In this document: positions 33,900 through 45,691 of the stretch, piece by piece
Layout: every line of letters starts with the position of its first letter
Numbering within the stretch: the stretch's first letter is position 1
Source: Desulfobacteraceae bacterium
GTDB lineage: Bacteria > Desulfobacterota > Desulfobacteria > Desulfobacterales > JACKCP01
Length of the DNA: 64,000 nt
Assembly (NCBI GenBank): GCA_020633955.1
Contig: JACKCP010000003.1
Location: 1-64,000, forward strand
Direction: 5' to 3'
The notes under the pieces: model-generated
What the model was told of the DNA's origin: nothing
Database searches by the model: none
The model's input: the letters and a program-made list of their open reading frames with translations, nothing else
Program-made: the position numbers and the translations under genes

Positions 33900-34955
33900 A
33901 TGATAAATTTAGACGAGGTTCTTGAAAAAAAAAAGATTTGTGCATCAGCTCCCTGCAGGATTGATTTTGCCGGAACTCTTGATATAAATACTTTCAGTTT
34001 TCCAATGGCAGATCTTTGTCCTGTAACATTCAATATGGCCATAGATCTTAGGACAAAGGTCAGTCTTTTACCTTATGAAAGAGATTATATAAAAGTCAGC
34101 TCAAAAGGTTTTCAAGACGCATGTTTTGAATCAAAGAAAGCCCCGTATGACCACGAGCTCGGACTGGTCTTTGCAATATGTGATGCCTTTGACTGTGCAG
34201 GAATTGAAGTTATAATTGAATCTTCATCTCCTCCTAGAAGTGCTCTTGGCGGTTCTTCTGTTTTTGCCGTTGCCCTTGTTTCTGTTTTTATGAAAATTTT
34301 AAATGGAGAAAGGGTTATAGCAAAAGATGCTGCATTAAGGGCTCATTTAATTGAAAGTGCAGTGGCGGGAGTACCCTGCGGCCTTCAGGATCATCTTTGT
34401 GCAGCTTACGGTGGTGCAAACGCATGGCACTGGACAGATGTATGGTCATGGCCTGATGTTACTAATACAACTCTTTTGAGAAAAAATGAATTTGAAAATG
34501 CAGGAAAACATTTTCTTGTAGCCTATACCGGAAAAACTCATGATTCCCATTCAGTTAATACCAGATGGAGAGAGCAGTTTGTTTCGGGAAAGCACAGGAA
34601 TCTTTGGAATGAAATTGCGCTTCTTTCCCATGAGTTTTGTCTGTGTTTTGCGGAAAAGGATTTTTCAGGCCTTGGAACGATTGTAAACCGGGAGGTTGAA
34701 CTGCGGCTTGAAATGACTCCTGATGTTTTGGATAACTCAGGCAGACTGCTTTATGAACTTGCAAGGAAGAATAATTGCGGGGCAAGGTTTACTGGAGCAG
34801 GGGCAGGAGGATGTATGTGGGCTGTTGGTTCAGAGGAAAATATTAAAAAACTCGAATCTTTATGGAGAAAAGAGCTTTCAAAAATTAAAGATGCAATGAT
34901 TCTTGATACAAACCCTGAGCCGGACGGGATTTTATTTGAAGAAATTCATTACTGA
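33900..34955 (+). CDS. GHMP-family sugar/mevalonate-type kinase
   Basis: A 351-residue GHMP kinase. CASAPCRIDFAGTLDIN at the N-terminus and the ATP-binding motif SSPPRSALGGSSVFAVAL near residue 110 are intact. Further motifs are VPCGLQDHLCAAYGGANAWHW and ARFTGAGAGGCMWAVG near 300. The overall pattern fits the heptose 7-phosphate / galactokinase-like branch, and it may prepare nucleotide-sugars for lipopolysaccharide, but the substrate is not decided. It lies 39 bases after recO. Confidence 0.8.
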   Translation: MINLDEVLEKKKICASAPCRIDFAGTLDINTFSFPMADLCPVTFNMAIDLRTKVSLLPYERDYIKVSSKGFQDACFESKKAPYDHELGLVFAICDAFDCAGIEVIIESSSPPRSALGGSSVFAVALVSVFMKILNGERVIAKDAALRAHLIESAVAGVPCGLQDHLCAAYGGANAWHWTDVWSWPDVTNTTLLRKNEFENAGKHFLVAYTGKTHDSHSVNTRWREQFVSGKHRNLWNEIALLSHEFCLCFAEKDFSGLGTIVNREVELRLEMTPDVLDNSGRLLYELARKNNCGARFTGAGAGGCMWAVGSEENIKKLESLWRKELSKIKDAMILDTNPEPDGILFEEIHY

Positions 34956-35066
34956 TAAAAATGTGTTTGTTTGTATAAAATATTGTTAACTGAATTCCAG
35001 AAGCCTTTTGAAAATAAAGGTTTTTTTGGTTAATTTCCAAATCGAAATATTTAAGGAAAATTTACT

Positions 35067-35951
35067 ATGAATTTTCAGGATCTTGTTTTTAATCTTCAAA
35101 AGTACTGGGCAGATGAGGGATGCTTTCTGTCCCAGCCCTATGACACAGAAGTAGGAGCCGGTACTTTTCATCATGCAACTCTTTTAAGATCTCTTGGCCC
35201 TGAGCCGTGGAAAACTGCATATGTTCAGGCTTCAAGAAGACCTACAGACGGAAGATACGGAGAAAACCCCAACAGACTCCAGCATTATTATCAGTTTCAG
35301 GTTTTAATAAAGCCATCTCCGTCAGATATTCAGGAAAAATATCTAAGAAGTCTTGAAGTGCTTGGGATAAATCCCCTTGAACATGACATCAGGTTTGTTG
35401 AAGACGACTGGGAATCACCAACTCTTGGAGCCTCAGGACTTGGCTGGGAAGTATGGCTTGACGGAATGGAGATAACCCAGTTCACATATTTTCAGATGAC
35501 AGGCAGTATCGAGGTCAAACCTGTTTCAGTTGAAATAACATACGGGCTCGAAAGAATTGCAATGTATATTCAGGGTGTTGACAATGTATACGACTTGAAA
35601 TGGAACGATGAGTTAAGTTACGGCGATCTTTTCCATACCCAGGAAGTTGAGCAGTCAAAATATAATTTCGAGCTTGCTGATACTTCTCTTCTTCATGACT
35701 TTTTTTCAAAATACGAATCCGAAGCCCATCGTCTTATAAAAGAAGGTGTTGTACTTCCTGCATATGAATTCTGTCTTAAATGTTCACACACATTCAATCT
35801 ACTGGATGCAAGGGGAGCTATAAGCGTAACTGAAAGAACAGGCTATATCGGAAGAATAAGAAACATTGCAAGGGCATGCTCAGAGGCTTTTCTTGAACAG
35901 AGAAGAGAAATGGGATTCCCCCTGCTTAAAAAACAGAATACAGGAAATTAG
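35067..35951 (+). CDS. glyQ: Glycyl-tRNA synthetase alpha subunit
   Basis: A 294-residue class II synthetase subunit. Motifs are [20 protein letters not shown] at the N-terminus, [39 protein letters not shown], and [20 protein letters not shown] near 120. It forms an alpha2beta2 enzyme with glyS, which begins three bases later. Confidence 0.97.
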   Translation: MNFQDLVFNLQKYWADEGCFLSQPYDTEVGAGTFHHATLLRSLGPEPWKTAYVQASRRPTDGRYGENPNRLQHYYQFQVLIKPSPSDIQEKYLRSLEVLGINPLEHDIRFVEDDWESPTLGASGLGWEVWLDGMEITQFTYFQMTGSIEVKPVSVEITYGLERIAMYIQGVDNVYDLKWNDELSYGDLFHTQEVEQSKYNFELADTSLLHDFFSKYESEAHRLIKEGVVLPAYEFCLKCSHTFNLLDARGAISVTERTGYIGRIRNIARACSEAFLEQRREMGFPLLKKQNTGN

Positions 35952-35954
35952 GAT

Positions 35955-38033
35955 ATGACTGATTTTTTATTCGAAATATCATCTGAAGAAATTCCTGCAG
36001 GATATATAAGTCCTGCCCTTGATTTTATGTCTTCATTCCTTGAAAAAAATCTTTTGGAAAAAAGAATAGATTTCAGGGAAATTTTAAGGTTTTCAACTCC
36101 AAGAAGGCTTGCTCTTATAATTAAAGATATTTCAGAAAAGCAAAAGGAAGCTCAGACAAAGGTTATGGGGCCTCCTGAAAAAGTAGCTTATAAAGATGGA
36201 AAACCTCAGACACCTGCAATAAAATTTGCTGAAAAAATTGGTATTGATGTAAAAGACATTCAGATAGAAGAAACTGAAAAGGGAAGATACCTCTCTGCTG
36301 TAAAAACAGAAGATGCTTTTTTTACAAAGGATATTTTAAAGGAACTTCTTGTAGAGCTTGTAAAAAAAATTCCATTTCCTAAGAGCATGAGATGGGCTGA
36401 CCTTGATATGACTTTTGCAAGACCGGTTACTGGTTTTACAGCACTTCTTGGAACAGAGCTTATTGAGTTTGGAATAGAGGGAATAAAATCTTCAAAATAT
36501 ACTACAGGTCACAGGTTTCATAAAAACGGCAGTGTTTTGATTGAAACTCCTGATGAATATGAAAAAAATCTTGAAAATGCATTTGTTATTGCAGATACAA
36601 AAAAAAGAAGAAATTTTATTAAAGAGCAGATTAAAGAAGCTGGAATTAAAGCTGGCGGACATGTTTTTGAGGATAATGATCTTCTTGATGAAGTAACAAA
36701 TCTAGTTGAGTATCCTGTTGTTTTAACAGGTAAATTTGAAGACAGATTTTTAAATCTTCCCGATGAAGTTTTATATACTGCAATGAAAAAGCATCAGAAG
36801 TATTTTGCAGTTTTAGATGACAATGAAAAAATGCTTCCATACTTTATTACAATTTCAAACATAAAGCCACTTGATGAAAAAATAGTTATAAACGGTAATG
36901 AAAGAGTTTTAAGAGCAAGACTTTCTGATGCCGACTTTTTCTTTGATGTTGATTCAAAAACAGATTTTGATACATGGAACAGGGAACTTGAAAATGTAAT
37001 GTTTCAGGCAAAACTTGGTTCAATTAAGGAAAAGGTTTCAAGAGTTGTTAAAAATACTGAGTTCATATGTAAAAAACTCGGCTTTAATGAAAATGAAATA
37101 AGTGATGCAAAAACTACTGCTTCAATTTGTAAGGCTGACCTTGTATCCCAGATGGTTGGTGAATTTGCAAACCTTCAGGGTATAATGGGAAGAATTTATG
37201 CAGAAAATAAAGGATATTCAGAAAATATTGCAAAAGGCATAGAAGAGCATTATATGCCTGTTGGCGCAGGTGCAAAGCTTCCCGGTACAAAAACAGGATA
37301 TGCTGTTTCAATCGCGGACAAGCTTGATTCGATCTGCGGATGTTTTTCAATTGGGCTTGTTCCAACCGGAGCATCAGACCCTTATGCCTTAAGAAGGCAG
37401 TGTATAGGTATTATCCAGATTCTAAAGGAGAAAAGAGGGTTTGCTTCATTAAGGGAAATGGCAGAATTTTCACTTGATCAGTTTTCTTCATTCATGACAA
37501 AAGATAAAGATATTGTTTTAGATGAAATAATGGAGTTTTTTGCAGTCAGAATGGAACAGATTCTTGTTGACGAAGGCTATTTAAGGGATCTTGTAATGGC
37601 TGTAATTTCAGCTGACTGTGATGTTATTCCAAATGTATGGGAAAGGGTTTCTGCAATAACTCTTTTACGTGAAAGCGACAAAGAGCATTTTTCATCACTT
37701 GCAAGCGGTTTTAAGAGAGTTGGGAATATTTTGAAAAAAGCGGATACTGTACCTTCTTCAATCGATGAATCTTTGTTTGAATCTGAAGATGAAAAAAATC
37801 TTTATAAAAAAGCAGAAGCTGTAAAGGAAAAATCAGCTGTTTTTGCAAAAGAGGGTAAAATCAAAGACGCACTTTTTGAGGTTGCCTCCATAAAAGATGA
37901 GGTCGACAGCTTTTTTGACAATGTAATGGTAATGGCAGAAGACGAAAAAATTAAAAACAACAGAATAGCTCTTTTATCAAATATAGCTGATATTTTTAAA
38001 GGGTTTGCAGATTTTTCAAGAATATCAGGATAA
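35955..38033 (+). CDS. glyS: Glycyl-tRNA synthetase beta subunit
   Basis: A 692-residue beta subunit for tRNA recognition. It begins with LFEISSEEIPAGYISPALDF. Other motifs are YTTGHRFHKN, LPDEVLYTAMKKHQKYFAVL near 270-290, EHYMPVGAGAKLPGTKTGYA and ADKLDSICGCFSIGLVPTGA near 450-470. The C-terminal helical DALR-like region is complete. The length is typical. Confidence 0.97.
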   Translation: MTDFLFEISSEEIPAGYISPALDFMSSFLEKNLLEKRIDFREILRFSTPRRLALIIKDISEKQKEAQTKVMGPPEKVAYKDGKPQTPAIKFAEKIGIDVKDIQIEETEKGRYLSAVKTEDAFFTKDILKELLVELVKKIPFPKSMRWADLDMTFARPVTGFTALLGTELIEFGIEGIKSSKYTTGHRFHKNGSVLIETPDEYEKNLENAFVIADTKKRRNFIKEQIKEAGIKAGGHVFEDNDLLDEVTNLVEYPVVLTGKFEDRFLNLPDEVLYTAMKKHQKYFAVLDDNEKMLPYFITISNIKPLDEKIVINGNERVLRARLSDADFFFDVDSKTDFDTWNRELENVMFQAKLGSIKEKVSRVVKNTEFICKKLGFNENEISDAKTTASICKADLVSQMVGEFANLQGIMGRIYAENKGYSENIAKGIEEHYMPVGAGAKLPGTKTGYAVSIADKLDSICGCFSIGLVPTGASDPYALRRQCIGIIQILKEKRGFASLREMAEFSLDQFSSFMTKDKDIVLDEIMEFFAVRMEQILVDEGYLRDLVMAVISADCDVIPNVWERVSAITLLRESDKEHFSSLASGFKRVGNILKKADTVPSSIDESLFESEDEKNLYKKAEAVKEKSAVFAKEGKIKDALFEVASIKDEVDSFFDNVMVMAEDEKIKNNRIALLSNIADIFKGFADFSRISG

Positions 38034-38279
38034 GAAAATTCGGAGGTATATATATGGCAGGTTTTGACCCTGAAAAGGATAAGGTTTTAAAAGAATGGAG
38101 ATGCGAAGAAACAGGACTTGTTGTTTCAATAAACCAATATGGTGATGGAGAGCCTAAAGTTCAGATAGGCCCAAGAATTATTATGAAAAAGGACGGAACA
38201 GAAGGAGCTCCAAGAAAAGCCGGAAGACTCAGTGTTGAAGATATAATGTGGCTCCATGAAATAATTGATGAAATAAGAG

Positions 38280-41013
<2,734 letters not shown>

Positions 41014-41030
41014 AAACCCCGGGGAATTCA

Positions 41031-41780
41031 ATGTCTGAGCTTGATGGTGTTTTTGAAGAAAATTTCAGGGTATTATATTCTGATGTTGATTTTAAAGGTG
41101 AGATTAAGTCCGCAAAGATTTTAAGCCTGTGTCAGGATGTTGCAAGCAGACATGCATATCAAATGGGGCTTTCAGCTCTTCATATGGCAGAAAAGGGAAA
41201 AATCTGGGTTGTTCACAGATATGAGCTTGAGTTTAATAAAAAACTTTTCTGGGATGAAGAATTTAAAATCATAACATCAAGATATCCTTATAAAAAACTT
41301 TATGAAATGAGAAGATTCGACTTTCTTGATTCAAAGGGAGAGCCTTTTGTAAAGGGGCTTTGTTCCTGGGTGCTTGTAGATAAAAAAACAAAAAGACCTT
41401 CAAGACTTGATCGGGTTCTTGAACAAAGTTTTTTTGGAGAAAAGGAAAATCCCGTGTTTTTTCCATCGGAAGTAGAAACTCCCTTAAACCCTGTTTTAAT
41501 GGGAACTTACAGAGCTTTAAGAGATGATACAGACTATAACAATCATGTAAACAATACTTCATATTTAAAATGGGCAGAGGAGTGTATTGATGAACAGGAC
41601 TATGTGGATAAAAAACTGAAAAAAATTGAAATTGTTTATTCAAATGATTGTTTTTACAATGATGTTATAGAAATTTTCGGAGAAAAAAGAGATAAGGAAT
41701 TTATTTCAGAATATTTAATGGAGATAAAAAATAAAAAAGACAGCGGGCTTCTTTCGAGGTTCAAAATTAGTTTTTTTTAA
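41031..41780 (+). CDS. Acyl-ACP thioesterase (FatA-like, double hot-dog)
   Basis: A 249-residue cytosolic thioesterase. The first hot-dog domain has DFKGEIKSAKILSLCQDVAS and GKIWVVHRYELEFNKKLFWD. The second contains YRALRDDTDYNNHVNNTSYL, where the Asn-His pair of the NNHVNN motif lies. It releases free fatty acids from acyl-ACP. It is 17 bases after ligA, and the strong terminator at 41914 ends the transcript. Confidence 0.85.
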   Translation: MSELDGVFEENFRVLYSDVDFKGEIKSAKILSLCQDVASRHAYQMGLSALHMAEKGKIWVVHRYELEFNKKLFWDEEFKIITSRYPYKKLYEMRRFDFLDSKGEPFVKGLCSWVLVDKKTKRPSRLDRVLEQSFFGEKENPVFFPSEVETPLNPVLMGTYRALRDDTDYNNHVNNTSYLKWAEECIDEQDYVDKKLKKIEIVYSNDCFYNDVIEIFGEKRDKEFISEYLMEIKNKKDSGLLSRFKISFF

Positions 41781-41913
41781 AAAATCAAGTTTTTTATTTG
41801 AAAAAATTTTTTATTTGTAATAGATTCTACTTTCGCATTGAAATTAAAATTAAACTAAAAATCAGGTTTAATTTAATAATATTTTGTTCTCCTTATGGTG
41901 TGTTATTAGTTTT

Positions 41914-41949
41914 AAAAAGTCCCCTGAGTACTCAGGGGACTTTTTTTTT
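41914..41949 (+). terminator. Strong terminator (perfect palindrome) after the thioesterase gene
   Basis: aaaaagtcccctgag and ctcaggggacttttt pair perfectly over 15 bases across two central bases, followed by a long T-run. It closes the mfd-to-thioesterase transcription unit. The rest of the 41781-42104 gap is AT-rich with no gene seen. Confidence 0.92.
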
Positions 41950-42104
41950 GTAATAAAATTATTTGAACGCTGTTAATTGAATTGATATGTTTTTTTAATT
42001 GATATATGTGTCAAATTTTATTAGCAGTGGTTAAAATTTAATTGCCTATAATTTTGCTGTGTTGTATATTAATTTTTTTTATTTTTGAGTATTGGGAGAC
42101 TAAA

Positions 42105-42512
42105 ATGAACGATGAGATTGATGAGGATTTTTTTCAAAAACATTCAAAAAATTATCTTGAGATGGCTTTCAGCACAGAAAGGTCAGAATATGTAGAAAAT
42201 CCGGATGGTTTCGGATCAAAGACAGGAGAATGCGGAGATACAATTTCCATGTATCTTACAATAAAGGACGGGAAACTGGAATTTGTTTCATATAAGGCGG
42301 ACGGATGTGTTAATACAAATGCATGTGCTGCTACATTGTCAAAACTAACAGAGGGGAAAAGTTTTGATGAAGCATGGGAAATTACTCCGGAAGATGTAGC
42401 CGATTATCTAGAAACCCTTCCCGAAGATGAAATTCATTGTGCTGAACTTGCTGTTGGTGCTTTTTTTCTTGCTTTAAGTGATGCTGGTAAAAAAACACTT
42501 AAAACTGTTTGA
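42105..42512 (+). CDS. NifU-N-type iron-sulfur cluster scaffold protein
   Basis: A 135-residue protein of the NifU/IscU N-terminal family. GFGSKTGECGDTISMYLTI near residue 40, FVSYKADGCVNTNACAATLS near 65 and EDEIHCAELAVGAFFLAL near 110 place three cysteines in the cluster-binding positions. ATG 42105 is chosen because gggaga lies just upstream; an upstream start at 42042 would add a hydrophobic stretch that does not fit the family. It is a small scaffold likely supplying clusters to the iron-sulfur enzymes nearby. Confidence 0.83.
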   Translation: MNDEIDEDFFQKHSKNYLEMAFSTERSEYVENPDGFGSKTGECGDTISMYLTIKDGKLEFVSYKADGCVNTNACAATLSKLTEGKSFDEAWEITPEDVADYLETLPEDEIHCAELAVGAFFLALSDAGKKTLKTV

Positions 42513-42592
42513 TTTTTTGGATGCAGTGATTAATCTTATAAAAATTCATGCGCATACATCAGAATCTATATAAATTTTAAGGAGGTCTGTTA

Positions 42593-43252
42593 ATGACTGA
42601 ACAGTCAACTTTTATGAAGTTAAGGGAGGATGAAAGGGAAGTAAGGAAGCAGCTCATTATTTCAGCTGCAATGACTCTTTTTGAAGAAAGATCTTTCCAT
42701 GAAATAGGAATGAGAGATATTGCAGCTGAGGCAGGAGTTTCTGCTGCATCAATATACAGATATTTTCCCAGCAGGGATGACTTGTTTGTTGAAGCTCTTA
42801 TCCAGGACATAAACAAAATTGAAAATGAGCTTGAAGAAAGAATAAATGCAGGCGGTTCATTGGATGAGCTTGCAATTGCAGTAGTTGACTATCTTATCGA
42901 TAATGAGTCAACCTTTCAGATGATGTGCCACTTTATGATAAGAGGAGAAATCAATGAAAGGGCTTTGAAAAAATTCAATGCAGTTCAGAGATACTTCCTT
43001 AACATGTTTGACAAGGCTGTTTCACGTGCAGAAGGCGCCTCAAATATAAGATTTTTCACCCATGCTTTTTTTGCTTCACTGGCAGGTGTTGTTCTCACAT
43101 TCAGGAATTATCCTGGAAGAAGCCATGAAGAAAGAAGAGAGTATATGCACAGACTTGCTCTTCTTATTATAAAAGAGGGAAATGCACTTGGGAAAGATAT
43201 AATGGATAAGGATATAAGCTCCATAAGAAAAGAAATGGAAGAAAAAGAATAA
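42593..43252 (+). CDS. TetR family regulator (first of two)
   Basis: A 219-residue TetR protein with a helix-turn-helix IRDIAAEAGVSAASIYRYFP followed by SRDDLFVEAL. A strong AAGGAGGT ribosome site precedes ATG. It is ended by the hairpin terminator at 43316, so it is transcribed apart from the second TetR gene. The target is unknown but the following cluster of alcohol/aldehyde genes is the natural candidate. Confidence 0.9.
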   Translation: MTEQSTFMKLREDEREVRKQLIISAAMTLFEERSFHEIGMRDIAAEAGVSAASIYRYFPSRDDLFVEALIQDINKIENELEERINAGGSLDELAIAVVDYLIDNESTFQMMCHFMIRGEINERALKKFNAVQRYFLNMFDKAVSRAEGASNIRFFTHAFFASLAGVVLTFRNYPGRSHEERREYMHRLALLIIKEGNALGKDIMDKDISSIRKEMEEKE

Positions 43253-43315
43253 TTTCCATTTTTTGGGTTTATTATTAGATATTGACTAATATATTTGATT
43301 TATTGTAAGTTTAAG

Positions 43316-43344
43316 TTGGCGTTTAAATAACGCCAATTTTTTTA
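43316..43344 (+). terminator. Rho-independent terminator between the two tetR genes
   Basis: ttggcgtt (43316-43323) pairs with aacgccaa (43329-43336) over eight bases with a five-base loop, followed by a run of T. Confidence 0.85.
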
Positions 43345-43356
43345 ACCTTTTATCGG

Positions 43357-43368
43357 TCGGTCGACCGA
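43357..43368. promoter_or_regulatory. Putative TetR operator palindrome
   Basis: TCGGTCGACCGA is a perfect 12-base palindrome, extended on the left by a further CGG. It lies 12 bases before the ATG of the second tetR gene, and such CGGTCGACCG-type sites are typical TetR/AcrR operators. Autoregulation by the next gene is the likely role, and the whole SCP2-ADH-AOR cluster would come under it. This is inference from site shape and position. Confidence 0.6.
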
Positions 43369-43380
43369 ACGGGTGGTTTG

Positions 43381-43941
43381 ATGAGAAACAGAATTATTAA
43401 TTCAGCTTCAGAATTGTTTACTGAAAAGGGTGTTGAGAAAACATCTCTTGCAGAAATTTCTGCAAAGGCAAATATAAGCAAGGGAACATTATATTATCAC
43501 TTCACAACCAAAAATGACCTCGTTTTTGCAGTAACTGAAATGCACATGGAAAATCTTACCCAGAATCTTTTAAAGCTTTTAAATACAGGTGATCCACCAG
43601 AGGAAATTGTTGGAAAACTTTTTGATACAGTTCCTAATGCTGAAACAAGAAGCAGGCTGCATATATATCTTGTGCGTGAGGCAGTTACAGAAAACAGGGA
43701 ACTCTTGAAAAAATTCCATGATATTTACGGAAGATGGAAGAAAATGCTGATTAAGGGGCTTAATGAGGTGATTCCAGGTCTTGAAGACCCGGAAGCTCTT
43801 GCAGGATTCTTTATAGCAGCTGTTGATGGTCTTGTTATTCAGAATCTGCTTTCAATAAATGAAGTTGAAACTGAAAGGTATGTAAAATTAATCAAGCTTC
43901 TTTTAAAAAATGAAAAGGGGGAGGAAAATGTCAAGTATTAA
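43381..43941 (+). CDS. TetR family regulator (second of two)
   Basis: A 186-residue TetR protein with LAEISAKANISKGTLYYHFT followed by TTKNDLVFAV. The start is taken as ATG 43381; a TTG at 43378 is adjacent. It has the palindromic operator just upstream and its end overlaps the SCP2-like gene by 14 bases, so it is the first gene of that operon and probably its repressor. Confidence 0.9.
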   Translation: MRNRIINSASELFTEKGVEKTSLAEISAKANISKGTLYYHFTTKNDLVFAVTEMHMENLTQNLLKLLNTGDPPEEIVGKLFDTVPNAETRSRLHIYLVREAVTENRELLKKFHDIYGRWKKMLIKGLNEVIPGLEDPEALAGFFIAAVDGLVIQNLLSINEVETERYVKLIKLLLKNEKGEENVKY

Positions 43942-44452
43942 AAGTTACAAGCCTGGAAGGAAATGGTTTAAAACCATTGTATGCAAAGTTGTTATGGTTA
44001 TTTTGGGCAGAGCATTTCAGGTTTTTTCAAGGCATGATCATGAGATTAAGAATGAGATTGCTGCATGGCCTGAAGGATTTACCCTTGAGTTGAATGTTCT
44101 TCCATTTGGACCAAGGCTTTTAATTTTAAAAGAAGACGGTAAAATCAGAACTGTGGGCGAAATTGATGAAAAACCCGAACTTTCTGTAAATTTCAAAAAT
44201 ATTGAATCTGCTTTTCTCATCCTGACACCTTTAATGGGTGTTCCAAGGGGATTTGCTGAACACAGATTTATTGTTATTGGAGATGTTGCAAAGGCAATGG
44301 CTTTTACGAGATGTCTCAACAGGATTCTTGCATATCTGTATCCTGATTTTCTGTGCAGGAATCTCATGCGGAGAATTCCAGAAATTAATTTTATGAAAAG
44401 AATGTCCAAACGTCTTTATTTCTACACAATTGGCATTGTTACAGGTTCTTGA
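43928..44452 (+). CDS. SCP2-like sterol/lipid-binding domain protein
   Basis: A 174-residue protein. The middle segment PFGPRLLILKEDGKIRTVG then KPELSVNFKNIESAFLILTP and RGFAEHRFIVIGDVAKAMAF fits an SCP2-type lipid-binding fold that I recall from Desulfobacteraceae homologues. ATG 43928 is chosen because ggggagga precedes it; it overlaps tetR by 14 bases. It lies in front of the iron alcohol dehydrogenase and may carry fatty acyl or sterol-like substrates. The family call is tentative. Confidence 0.65.
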   Translation: MSSIKSYKPGRKWFKTIVCKVVMVILGRAFQVFSRHDHEIKNEIAAWPEGFTLELNVLPFGPRLLILKEDGKIRTVGEIDEKPELSVNFKNIESAFLILTPLMGVPRGFAEHRFIVIGDVAKAMAFTRCLNRILAYLYPDFLCRNLMRRIPEINFMKRMSKRLYFYTIGIVTGS

Positions 44453-44489
44453 TCAATAATTGAAAAACATTCAAATACAAGGAGAAAAA

Positions 44490-45671
44490 ATGCTTCCTTC
44501 ATACTATGAATTTTATAATCCAGTAAAAATAATTTCCGGTTCCAAAGCCCTTGACAATATTCCATATGAACTTGAGCTTTTAAATGCAAAACGCCCCCTT
44601 GTTGTTACAGACAAAGGGGTTGAAAACGCAGGACTTATGAAAGTCTTTCTTGATTCATTCAAAAACAGCGGAATTGAAATCGGTGGAATTTATTCTGATG
44701 TTCCTCCTGATTCATCAAATTCGGTTGTAAAGGCTATTGCAAAGATTTACAGAGAAAAGGAATGTGATTCAATTATTGCAGTTGGGGGAGGGTCTCCAAT
44801 TGATACTGCAAAAGGTGTTAACATTCTTGTAACAGAAAATTCCAATGATCTTATGGAGTTTGAGGGGGCTGACAGACTTAAAAAACCTTTAAAACCTTTT
44901 ATTGTTGTCCCAACAACTGCTGGGACAGGGTCTGAAGCAACTCTTGTTGCTGTTATTTACAATGAGGAAAAAAATGTAAAAATGGAGTTTATTTCAGGGT
45001 ATCTTCTTCCAAATCTTGCGGTAATTGATCCTAGAATGACTGAAACAATGCCGCCCAAAATAACTGCTGCAACCGGAATGGACGCATTAACACATGCAGT
45101 GGAAGCCTTTACCTGTCTCCAGAAGAATCCAATCAGCGATGCATATGCATTTTCAGCAATAAAAATTATAAGCCATAATATTTTAAATGCAGTAAAAAAC
45201 GGAAAAGATCAAAAGGCAAGGCTTAATATGGCAAATGCTGCAACAATGGCAGGAATAGCATTTTCAAATTCAATGGTTGGAGCTGTACATGCTTTGGGCC
45301 ATTCTGCAGGAGCAGTTGCAAAAGTACCCCATGGTGTTGCAATGTCTGTTTTCCTTCCCCATGGTCTTGAATATAATCTGGAGAAAATAAAGGATAGTCT
45401 TGGTGAACTTCTTCTTGCTCTTTCAGGACCTGAAATTTTTGCAGCAACTCCAAAAGAAAAAAGAGCTTTAAAATTTATTGAAGATTTGAGAAGACTTCAA
45501 AAGCAGTTATTTGATGAAGCATCTCTTCCAATGACCCTTAAAGATGCTGGTGTAACAGAGGATATGCTTGGTACTATTGCCACAAAGGCAATTAATGACG
45601 GAGCATTAATGATGAATCCTGAAGAAATGTCCCATGAAGACGCAATGAAGGTTTTAAAAAAAGCATTTTAA
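44490..45671 (+). CDS. Iron-containing alcohol dehydrogenase
   Basis: A 393-residue family III dehydrogenase. The NAD-binding part has AVGGGSPIDTAKG near residue 95 and PTTAGTGSEATLVAV near 145. The iron-binding residues fall in ATGMDALTHAVEAFTCL near 190, GAVHALGHSAGAVAKVPHGV near 260 and later. ATG 44490 has AAGGAG behind it; a TTG at 44460 would extend it by ten residues. It interconverts alcohols and aldehydes, and the aldehyde product can feed the downstream aldehyde:ferredoxin oxidoreductase. Confidence 0.93.
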   Translation: MLPSYYEFYNPVKIISGSKALDNIPYELELLNAKRPLVVTDKGVENAGLMKVFLDSFKNSGIEIGGIYSDVPPDSSNSVVKAIAKIYREKECDSIIAVGGGSPIDTAKGVNILVTENSNDLMEFEGADRLKKPLKPFIVVPTTAGTGSEATLVAVIYNEEKNVKMEFISGYLLPNLAVIDPRMTETMPPKITAATGMDALTHAVEAFTCLQKNPISDAYAFSAIKIISHNILNAVKNGKDQKARLNMANAATMAGIAFSNSMVGAVHALGHSAGAVAKVPHGVAMSVFLPHGLEYNLEKIKDSLGELLLALSGPEIFAATPKEKRALKFIEDLRRLQKQLFDEASLPMTLKDAGVTEDMLGTIATKAINDGALMMNPEEMSHEDAMKVLKKAF

Positions 45672-45691
45672 TAATCGGAGTTTAAGCGAGT